A DNA stretch of 64,000 bases from Onthophagus taurus (Eukaryota; Arthropoda; Insecta; Coleoptera; Scarabaeidae): assembly GCF_036711975.1 (NCBI RefSeq), contig NC_091971.1:6021501-6085500 (forward strand), given 5' to 3'. The position numbers were made by a program, and so were the translations under genes. Position 1 is the first letter of the stretch. Every line of letters starts with the position of its first letter. Under the pieces are notes generated by a model. That model saw only the letters and a list, made by a program, of their open reading frames with translations, did not search any database and was not told the origin of the DNA. Below, piece by piece: positions 12,790-22,800 of this stretch.

Positions 12790-15562
12790 TTATGCCACTA
12801 TGTGTTGGTTGGTCCCTAATGATTTGGTTGAGTTGGTCATTTTCATTGCTTCGTCGTATGTGGGTAACCCGGAGGCGTCCGTATACGTGGGGGGAACCCC
12901 CAAATAACTTGGCCTGTTATCACATGGTGATGGTGGATAATAAGGCACTTCTAAGACACCGGGTTGTGGTAAAATGTACGGCGATCTGCTTAGTTGTGTG
13001 TTCACATCGTGGTTATAAAAAACTGAAAAATAAAAATAAATAATATCATCTCAATTTTATGCATGATTAAGTTTTTAAAAGATTGTTGGGTTTAAAAATA
13101 AATAAGTAATTTAAAATGTATTTTTTAATGGATTGTTTTTGACTTGTATTTGAAAAACATTCATAAGTGTTGTGAAAAACAATGTGTTTAAGGTTAAATT
13201 TAAAAATAACTTTAGTTTTCATATCTTGAAGAAAATCTTTCAAAAAAAAAAAAAAAACAAGTTTATGTTAATTTGCTTCTAATATATACAATTTATATGA
13301 TTAGATATTGTAATAATCATATCAAGTGAAGGTAAAGATCGATTAAGTAAGTGGAATAATAATTTTCTGATGCAAAAAGTAAGAAATTTTACTAATTCAA
13401 AATTCTTGTTTTCGCTATAAATCTCTTTTAAGACAAGTACTTCTTTAAGAGTATCTAAATTAACACGTAAAGTAATATATTAATAATTAAAATATATAAA
13501 AATTGTTTGAAGATCAGTCCCAAAATCAACAGGGAATTTTGTTATATCATGTTTTGAAATTAACATCTGTCAAAGTGACGTTTGAATTTATGTTATTCAA
13601 GTATTGGTTATTTTTATACACAAATAATTGAAATAAAATATAATATAAATTTTTTAAAGTCAAACATGTAGGTACCGAAAATATTACTAAAAATCAGAAA
13701 ATAAAATAAATTTTATAATAACCCTACGGAATAGAAAAAATCCTAAAATTTTGACATTGACAGATAAAGAAAGAAAACTGTAATATGTTTAGCAAAAAAA
13801 TATGATTTTGAGAATTTAAAAAATGAAGGGAATTTATTGGATTTGCAGAAAACTTTGAAGACTTTTTCTGATGTTCTCTACTTTGCAGATAACCTCGTAA
13901 GTTTAGCGAAATCAAATCTGGTGGTTTTCGGCGATCTCGATTCAATGCAGAGATAATGCATACATTACATGTATAGAGTTATCTAGGTTAAGATTTGATG
14001 TAAATAGTTTTAGATGAAGGAAAGATCAAGCTTTCTAGTGATGTATTTAATATTCCACTATCTCTAAGTACAACGAAGATAAGAATATGGAAAGTACGTT
14101 GAAAAATAGAGATTAAGAGTTTGTTGTTTGAGATTTGTCGAGCATTTTGTGATTTCGATAGGAGAAACTATGGCGAGTCAAATAACGTATAGATCTCGAT
14201 AATCGAGTACTTTATTTACAAGTTATTACCATTTAAAACAGGTCATTTTTGTGTTATTTCGAACCTTCGCAACCTTTTGGCGGAATTTGAAAGAGATTTC
14301 GAATCGGACATTTCCACTTTACTTCTTACTCAGTTCCTCAACGAAAAAATTAATCTGTGTGAATGATTAATAATCATTGTGCTATTATCACTGATTGTTT
14401 CACTTTATGATTCTTTATGAAATCAACTAATTGTTTAAATATTTCTTTTTTAATATACTCATTTCCTGTATGACGCATTTCCTACAATAACATAATCGAA
14501 TCCCCTTTTCAAGCTGTTTATACAAGAACCACCATAAAAAGTGAAATCAATAATTGTTTAAAAATTACTAGATTTTGAAATGTAATAATTTTTATGATTA
14601 CTATTGTTAGTTTTTGTGCAACACATTATTTCAATAAAGATTAAGGCATTGTTTTTTCCTTGAAAATCCGTCCCGCTTATTAGTGAAGCTATTGTTGAAA
14701 TTTAATAACCAATTTTATCGTTTCGAGTTTTCATTCATGTGCCTATTGTAGGTAGTTATTACATAAGAAATCCTAATTGTATTCAGTTAAATTTCTTGAC
14801 CCATATGAAAATTTTATTCTCAAGGTCGGCTTTTAACTTAGTTTTCACTTTCATTGCAAATGGAAAATTTGATTATTCTTAATTAATTTGAAACAAAAAG
14901 TCGTCGACCTTCAGAAAACCCAACTTTTATCTCAATTTGCACTAACGTTTCTGTTATTTTTTCTTTTATTTAAATGTAACTAGTTTTTTGTTGTTTAATT
15001 TTGTAGAATTCATTAATTTTGTCCTTGTAAAAAAAAATCACCAGGGATTTCTCTGCGGGCGTTGTCGCTTTTTTCTAATTAAATTAAAACCAATTATAGA
15101 CAAATGGACCGGGAGAATCATCCTGATGACCTCATGATTCGTTAAAACGAACGAATTTAAAACGGAATTAATATCAATCGGAGAGGAAAACTTTGCATAC
15201 GGTTTATATTCTCGGAGGCGTTTTAACGCCTTTAGCCTTGACGACGTCGTCGTCGGTTTTAATATTTTTCTTTGTTTCTTATTTTAATCGTGAGATCACC
15301 GTTCGCACCTGAATAAATAAATTTAATTATTAATTATCGTATCCACAAAGAATTTTATTTATTTGTTCTTTTGAACCCAACAATCTCAAAAAAAAATAAA
15401 TTTTCCCAACTCACCGTTTTCTGGATCATTTCCAAACTCATTACTCTGTCGGCAACAAAATTTTCTTAACAAATCCAAAACGAATGCGAGAAAAATAATT
15501 ATGACCACGTAGATTAGAATGGCCAGTATATGTCTTTGAAAACCGTCAAGAACGGACACCAT
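12790..15562 (-). CDS. Commissureless-like transmembrane protein (copy 2)
   Basis: Exons 15415-15562 and 12790-13022 join in phase 1 (aac g|tt ttt) to give 126 residues. The outer segment is very short (about 10 residues). A membrane helix at about 11-31 is followed by a basic, cysteine-containing stop (LLRKFCC). The cytosolic tail is rich in proline and tyrosine. It ends in PPTYTDASGLPTYDEAMK at 93-110, which holds a true PPxY (PPTY, 93-96) and the LPTYDEA box. The intron sits at the same place and phase as in copy 1, between the membrane segment and the PY motifs, so the two genes are tandem paralogues. By family they act as Nedd4-binding endosomal sorting adaptors. The start codon is the first ATG after a probable 5' UTR with stops in frame. 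Confidence 0.82.
13500..13960. repeat. Dispersed repeat, related copy at 32380-32900
   Basis: Blocks such as 'catgttttgaa', 'gacgtttga', 'actaaaaatca' and 'aattttataa' occur in the same order in both places, with gaps between. It is an old interspersed repeat of unknown type, lying in the intron of commissureless-like copy 2. Confidence 0.45.
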
Positions 15563-18068
15563 CGACCGAAAACAGCTGCTCCGATAAAAAAAATATAATT
15601 AAAACACCGACTTTTAGGTCGCAAAAAAATTTGTTTCGAATTTAATTCAAAATCACCACGTGTTTTTTAAACGATTTAATCTTTTACGCACACTACACGG
15701 TGTTAACTGCGTCTTTATCGCAATATCGACTGGAGAAATCGCGAACGTCGCTTACGTTTTAAACGAAACAGAGTTGTGTATGTGTAGTTGAGACCCTGTG
15801 GAAACGAGGAGGTGGTCGACGTCTCGACGAAGACCATCGTCGTCGTCGATATCAGTTTTACTCGCGTGTAATTGTACGCCCAATGGCCCGTTTTATTTAT
15901 AGGTTGGCATAGTTTTTGTCTTTGTCTGAATGCAGTACAAGAACACATCAATAATTAAATTCAAAAAATACATCAATAAAATACTTATTTCAAAAAACAC
16001 CGAATTTAATTGTGTTAAACAAAAACGATTAGTTTATTGTAGTGTGCGTCATTGATGAATTCCTAGATTTAAAATGTTTCGCAATACCTTGAAATAAATA
16101 TAGACTCTTTTAGGTAAATAAAATAAACAGAATTTTTAGAACAATCTTGATTACTCATTTCGTTAAATTCTTATTTAACAAACAAATTTTTTTCTTTCCA
16201 CTGTAATTAAGACAAGCAGAATTGTTATTATGAGGTCGTTGAGCTTCCCATGCTGACGAAGTGGCTGATTCTCAATTCTTGTAATTTGTTAGCGAGTTCT
16301 GTGAAATTCACGCTTGCTTTAATGACTGCAATTGTAGGTCTTTAACGATTATCTTCTAATTTTCAAACTTATAAAAGACACTTTCATTACACATCAAAAG
16401 CTGCAATGGGCCGACCACGTGCAGCGGAAGGAAAAACGAGAAAAAGCTGGCAGAATGCAGTTGATGAGTATATAAGTCGTTCATGAAATTTGCGTTTGCT
16501 GAGATAGACAATTTGTCTATGACATCAACATATATACAACATATATCAATTCAATCCAACGCACCGAAAGTTCATGTGTTTTTAGAATTATCTGCAGATT
16601 TAGCTTTGATGTGCTAAATTATTATGATAGGCCTAGAATTATTTGATAGTTCCGAACCTCACGCATGCCTCGAGATATATTTTTACAGAATAATTTGAAC
16701 CACTCCCACCCAGAACAATGGGTGCAGCTTGTAGACAAGAATCACTATAGATCTTTGTATAAAAAAATAATTACTTCTAGATAACTTTGAAGTAACAAGT
16801 TTAATGAAATGTTTATTTACTAAATAGGAGAAAATGATATTTAGGATTTTAGTTTAATAAGAAAAAAGTTTTCAAAGTAAAAAATAAAACAACAAACGAA
16901 AGGAGTTAAATTTCGAATGTAAAAATAAAATGAGAACATCTTCCAAAAAAGTTCAACGTTCGTTAAATCGTAAACACGAAACACTTTGTGTTTGTGGCGT
17001 TTATTTCGTTTCGAATCTTATTTTTACATTTAAAAGTCACGACTGAACAAGAAAAATATCGATCTTTGTGTTTACTTTTTTATTCATCCACCTTTTTGTA
17101 AAGGATTAATAATGATTTAATTTAATACGTATAATTATCTTTCTTTTATTATTTATAGGCATATACAGGATACAACATACACAATTATTTAATTAATTAA
17201 TTACATATAGTGAATCTCAACAGTTTTCTTTTAATCTGAGCCTTAACAACACCAAAAGACGTATCCTACAGTCTTTTTGAAATACATAGCTAATTAATCT
17301 CTCGTCGATGATTGTTATAATAACCATTCTACAGTAAAAGCGGGTGAAACCACTAATAATAATATTAATTAACAGAATTCAATAATAATTTCTGTATACG
17401 TTAACATTGCTTTTTCGTTTTTCTACAATACATAGATCGTGACAGTTAGAGTTTTAATTGTAGAAGACAAAGAATCACCGAAGACTTACTGTATGACTAG
17501 TATTGAATCAACACCGCAAAAATTATATTTTACAATTTTTTTATACAATAAATTACTGGATAAAACGTTATAAAAAAATGGAAATTTTAAATTCCTTGGA
17601 AAAGATTTGTTAAAAAGGAAGTTTACGATTTTAATGATTAAAATGAGATAAATTAATTTTAATTTAAAAAAAAAATACTTTGATATGTTCTAAATCTTTC
17701 ACTCTAAATCAATTATTTTTTAACATAGAAGTGGAATGTGATTTCCAAACCGAAAGAAATAGTTTTAAAAAAGTCTCCATCCATTAAAACTAGCTAACTA
17801 AATTATTATAAAAAAGGAAAACTTCTTAATTTGTATACATATTTTCACTTACAATTAATTTACAACTTATTTAAATATTTTTTTGTCTTTAGAGTCTCAC
17901 TTATTATCTAATTTAGATACACGATCAGTAATGAGGAGGAAAATATATATATACGTAGGGATTTTTGCACATACGAGAGGTGGAAGTCGTAATACTCAAG
18001 GATTATTGTGTTTATTTGGATGTTTTTTTTAATTTTCATATATTATTATTATTATTCTACGAAGAGGG
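15563..18068. other. Intergenic, no host gene recognised
   Basis: The part up to about 15950 is relatively GC-rich and probably holds the promoter and 5' UTR of commissureless-like copy 2. The rest is AT-rich, with a LINE tail at about 16396-16487 and an AT-repeat tract near 17942. The stretch 17150-18068 is likely 3' UTR and flank of flower. Confidence 0.4.
16396..16487 (+). mobile_element. Probable tail of an RTE-type LINE reading frame
   Basis: A short open stretch reads GRPRAAEGKTRKSW followed by QNAVDEYI. This resembles the C-terminal 'GRPRKRW...V..D' box that follows the reverse transcriptase in RTE-clade LINEs. The upstream domains are absent. Only this box is seen, so the call is tentative. 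Confidence 0.4.
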
Positions 18069-19362
18069 TCAGACGTTGCTATCAAACATTGGGGGCCCTG
18101 TGAAGCTCATCGGCTGAGCATTATTCACTAGATTAGAGCGCATGTTTGTACTTGTTGTGTTACTTGTTGGTGGATTCGCATTTGGAACTCCCCTTTGATC
18201 TCCAGCTTGCGCGTTTGCCCTCATTTCTTCTACAGTTGCCCTTGAAAAGAAATAAGAACGATTTAATTCACTCAAAATAAATCGAAAATTTTAAAAGAAA
18301 CAAACTAATTTAATTCAGCTTCTATGTGCTTTTTTATTCGGCCTGAAAGGAAATAAAACATAACTAGATGAGGTTAAGAATGTAGAAGGGTATCTAAATG
18401 GACGAAAAATAAAGATTAAAGCATGCAAAGAAAGCTCTAATTACAATTAAAAACTTTGTTTGAATACTTCTGGTTAAAATTTTTATGTGGGGCGCCAAAC
18501 ATCGGGGTCCTCCATGAGTGTAGACCGAGGATCCCCGGTTGTTACAGTAGAAGGAGATTGTGGGGAAGCCATAGCTGCCATATCCTGCCTAGACCCTCTG
18601 CGTTAGACATGGTAGGGAAAGTTATGATGCGATTATTATTAATTAAGCAATAATTAATTTTAATTAACAAATTGTTTTTAAGCTAGATAATTAGATATAG
18701 ATAGCATCAATAATACACATTGTTTTTACAAGATAAGATACTCACTTTTTTCCTAAAGCCATCATCCCATAAATAACTCCCGTAAGGAAGATAAGACCTC
18801 CTCCAAAAATGCTACTAAGTCCAGTACAAAAAATAACGGGCGGAATCGAAATACTAAAACACAACATTAATTTTAAATCAAATTTCCAAATACAACAAAA
18901 ATTACCAAACATATATAATCGCTTTGTTCCAATACGGTCTATTATCAATCCATTCGCTTACATTTTGAACATAATCTAAAAACATACAGCAACAAGGAGC
19001 CTCGAAACAAATAAGAGTAAATCCAGCCAAAACTTGTAAAATTCCACCAATTAGACAAGATATGTTCATTGTAATTAGAGATAAGGTTTCCACTAATCCT
19101 AATATTATGGCAACTAGGAAATAAATGTGTTAATTATAAATTCGGGCGCAATTAAATGATTTTTAACTTACTTATGCCACCCACAGTCCCAACACCTCTT
19201 CCAGCATACCTTAAATACCAAGGAACGTCGTCTTTGGCGTTCGGGTCTTGACCCGGCCTCGCCATAAGCGATGCTACTTTGTCGGAAAACGACTAAAATC
19301 AAAGATAAAGTGTCAAAAAAACGTTATTTACCAACAAATTTATTGTTTTAATTGTTTACCAT
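18069..19362 (-). CDS. fwe: Flower: synaptic vesicle/endocytosis calcium channel-like protein
   Basis: Five exons join in phase: 19360-19362 (ATG only), 19172-19292, 18906-19113, 18746-18853 and 18069-18240, giving 203 residues (the Drosophila protein is about 194). The N-terminus [14 protein letters not shown] and the C-terminus [11 protein letters not shown]...DSNV match Flower closely. Four membrane segments are present. E79 in FEAPCCC falls at the same number as the glutamate needed for calcium permeation in the fly protein. PWYLRY (25-30) and YGMMALGKK are further family signatures. Flower links synaptic vesicle exocytosis to endocytosis and marks cells in fitness-based cell competition. 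The gene is divergent from BCS1, with about 480 bp between starts. Two other possible last exons are listed separately. Confidence 0.95.
18315..18342 (-). CDS. fwe: Possible alternative last exon of flower (short tail)
   Basis: A good acceptor (tttcctttcag) is followed in the required phase 2 by PNKKAHRS and a stop. Splicing from 18746 gives a 155-residue form ending [11 protein letters not shown]. Fly flower also makes isoforms differing only in C-terminal exons. The exon is only 28 coding bases, so it needs transcript support. Confidence 0.45.
18483..18597 (-). CDS. fwe: Alternative last exon of flower (second tail)
   Basis: After acceptor 'taacgcag' the phase-2 frame stays open for 37 residues: [16 protein letters not shown], a Thr/Gly/Arg stretch, then [10 protein letters not shown] and a stop. 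Splicing from 18746 gives a 184-residue form. The reading frame has coding-like composition, although the sequence around it is AT-rich. This makes a real alternative exon likely. Isoform switching of the Flower tail is the basis of fitness labelling in Drosophila. Confidence 0.65.
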
Positions 19363-19843
19363 GTTCCTAACCGTACGGCGAATGACGTTATGACAATTTG
19401 ATCTGACAGCTGTCAATAACTGTACTGATTAACGGCTACCAACTATTTATTATAAAACACACCAAAATATAAATTTTATCAATACATATATTTGTTAAAA
19501 ATATATAATAAAATGTGTATTTATTTAAATATAATTATTAATAAGATGCTTATTTATACCATAATATCTTAATATAACAGTATTTATGCCTTAATTAAAA
19601 AAAATTTATTGCCAACTTAAAAAAAAATTTGAATTCATAAAAATTTGCTTCTATTTTAAAAATTTAACATATAATATTGTTTTAAATAATATTAATTTCA
19701 TTAAGTAATATTTATTAAGTAATATCAATCAATAATTAAAGATAAAAATTATTTGTTATGTAAAAAAAGAGGTTATGACACATAACCTATAAAACTCATC
19801 TCAAAGGTTCCAATAATAATATTCTAAGTAGTTTAACAAAGCG
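19363..19843. promoter_or_regulatory. Divergent promoter region between flower and BCS1
   Basis: 481 bp of AT-rich DNA separate the oppositely directed starts of flower and BCS1, so both core promoters must lie here. No TATA box at a convincing distance or other named site stands out. Confidence 0.5.
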
Positions 19844-22800
19844 ATGACTTTTATTGATTATATATCCGACTTATCGTCGAATCCGTATTTTGGTGCTGGG
19901 TTTGGACTTTTTGGATTAGGAGCTGGAGCGGCGATTCTTCGAAAAGGTTTACAAACATCTCTTATACTATTTCGAAGACATTACATGATCACATTGGAAG
20001 TACCGTGTAGAGATAAATCCTACCAATGGTTACTACAATGGATGACTCTTAAGGGGGCGAAACAGACGCAGCATTTAAGTGTAGAAACTAGCTTTGAACA
20101 AAAAGATACGGGTTATGTTAAAACCAAGTACGATTTCATTCCAAGTGTGGGGACGCATTTTTTTAGGTATGTATTCTAATTAAATAAGCATCGTTCATTT
20201 ATTTTAAGCATTTATTGATTACATCATAAGAGTAGATAAATATAATGTACTACGGATCTGTTTAAGGTAACTCCTTATTTGCATGAATCGAAGAGTCCTT
20301 TTTCTCTCATTTCATCAAATTCCTTATCAATGTCATACTCTCTAAAGTATTGGGCGGTTCGGTTTTTGTATTGTACATTATGAAAGAAATGGAAAAGAAG
20401 ACCAGCACCTGCTGTAAGCACGAACGTAACCGCTAAATTCATTTTTGTTTGATTATGGAATAAATTCCGTAATTGGGGTTTTGGTATCTTCGCACATTGG
20501 TCTGCCATTTTCTTTTATTGTTCGATACAACTTCTCGATGTGATTCGAATTTATACTGAGTTTGGATCACTGAAAATGGTTTACAGATAAGATTCTGTCA
20601 ATCAAACTCAATATTCATTTGTTTGTTCAGGATTATTTGATAAATACCTGCCTACGTGACTTGATAAGAGGAGCTCTCTCTAGTTGTGTTCACCCACTTC
20701 AATTTTTTTGGTAGTCGTTTTCCAAGTTGGTATAGGAAGTGGGTAAATTTAACTATGACGTAATTTGTGGTAATAAAATGGTCATGAAAAACCAACAAAC
20801 TTTACAGTTCTAAGAATTTTATTTATCTAATACGTTAGAGTAGAAAACTTCACTGGTCAAGTCTCAAGCTATAGTTGGGCTGATATTGATTAGTATTCCC
20901 CCAGTTTCTTCTTCATCTAATATTGGAATTTTTACGACCACAGTTATAGTGTTGTTGTTGTCAGAAAAAAAAGTTACTACGCAACCTAAATATTTTTTTC
21001 GCGAAGTTTATTAATACTTACACGCAATTACAAAGGAACCGAAATAAAAAGGTTGAAAATTTATCTTTATGATAATATTATCTTATTAAAGATAAAGAAT
21101 GGGTTATATAACTGGTTTTGTTGATTTTTTGTTCATGAAAAAGGTGTCTTAATAATCCACCCCATTGATCTTTTAAGTTTTAAAAACTTTTCTTTTTGAT
21201 TCATTTTTTTATTGATTTTCCAACGTTAACTGATAACGAGGTTATGTTTTATTCAAGAGTGTTGTATTTAGATTTTATATATAATTTAACTCACAAATTG
21301 TTGAAAACAAACTTTGAGAAAATATTTCTTTTGAATATAACCACCTTCATTACAAATTTTCTATAAAATTTTTTAAATGAATATGTTAATATACAGGCTG
21401 GTTCAAATTCGATGTCCGAATAGACTCTTTTTTTTTTAATTCCAATGTCGAAAATCTCAAAGCGCTATCGTCTTTTGCTTTTCCCCTAGAGGCCAAAATT
21501 GAAAATATCATAAAACCAGCTAATGCAATTATCTTGGTTATTATTATAAGTAGAGTATAATAACTAAGACATTATATGGACACTTTTTTACAGAAATTTG
21601 ATGACGCAGTCAAAAAAAATTGTTCTATGTTAGATTTGGAGATATGACAATTTTCCACTAATTATTTGCTTATTAAGTTCGTTATTTTTTTCTGATTACA
21701 AAAATATAGGGTTCGACAGGCCTATTTCTTATTGTTTTAGAATAAAGATAAAAATAACCTTTTTTTTAGTGTTGTCGAAGGAATTAAATTTACAGTTTCC
21801 TGTAAATTACGGTACTAACAAAAAATTAAAAAAACATATTTTTCCAATCCAAAACAATGCAATCCATTAAATATTTCCGTAATAAACATAATTATTTGTT
21901 TTTAAATACTAGAAGATATCTTCTTATTTAATTGTTAACTTTTTAGATTTTACCTACCGCCCCGTAATTTACAGGAAACTGTAAATTTCTTTTTTTCGAC
22001 GATACTACATTTCGGCGGCGTTTAGAAATTTAGAAAAAAAGTTTATTTTAAATTAAGAAAACATATTTTCAAACTGGGAGAAAAGAGGTTTATTTTTATC
22101 TTTAGAGCCATAGATGAATGTACAGGATTCATCTAAGGCTCACTCTTGGTTGTATCTTGATCTCCATCCATCCTTCTCCCGAACTGGCCCAAATATTCTT
22201 CTCAAGATCCTTCTCTCGAAGATATTCGCGTTTTCCACCGAATTTTGCATCAGCGTTTATTCCTTACTCCTATAGCTTTAATACAAATAAAATAAAATAC
22301 GCTCTATTGGCCAGGACTCATCTCCTTTTCTGTACCCAGCCCACCAAGAATTCTACACCAAGATATATAAAGTGAGGCACCGCTTCTATGTTGTCATTTA
22401 TCGCTGTCTCGATATTGATGTTTCTCCTCGTCTGTAGCAGTAACTGTGTCTTCTCCGTGTTCATCCTAAGCCCCACCGCTTCAGCACCATGTTAATATAC
22501 AGGTGTACTTAAATAACATCCACGAACTTTAGGCGATAATGGCAAACAATGTACCGCCTCGGCCGCAAACGAGCTTGGCTTACTACACGAGGTGGCTTGC
22601 GGCCGAGGCGTTATAATTAACACCAAAAAAATTTTATTTTACTTAATTCGTGTATGATCAAATATTTAATTAATTTTTTTTTGTAGTTATGGAGGAACAT
22701 GGATAAGAGTAGAACGTACAAGAGAACAACACACTTTAGATCTCCACATGGGTGTCCCATGGGAAACTGTAACATTAACAGCTTTTGGTCGTAACAAAGC

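Noticed and set aside
15715-15951. 78-codon minus-strand frame upstream of commissureless-like copy 2
   Set aside because: Arg/Thr-rich, no domain; it fits 5' UTR or promoter DNA, and the spliced frame from 15562 explains the gene.
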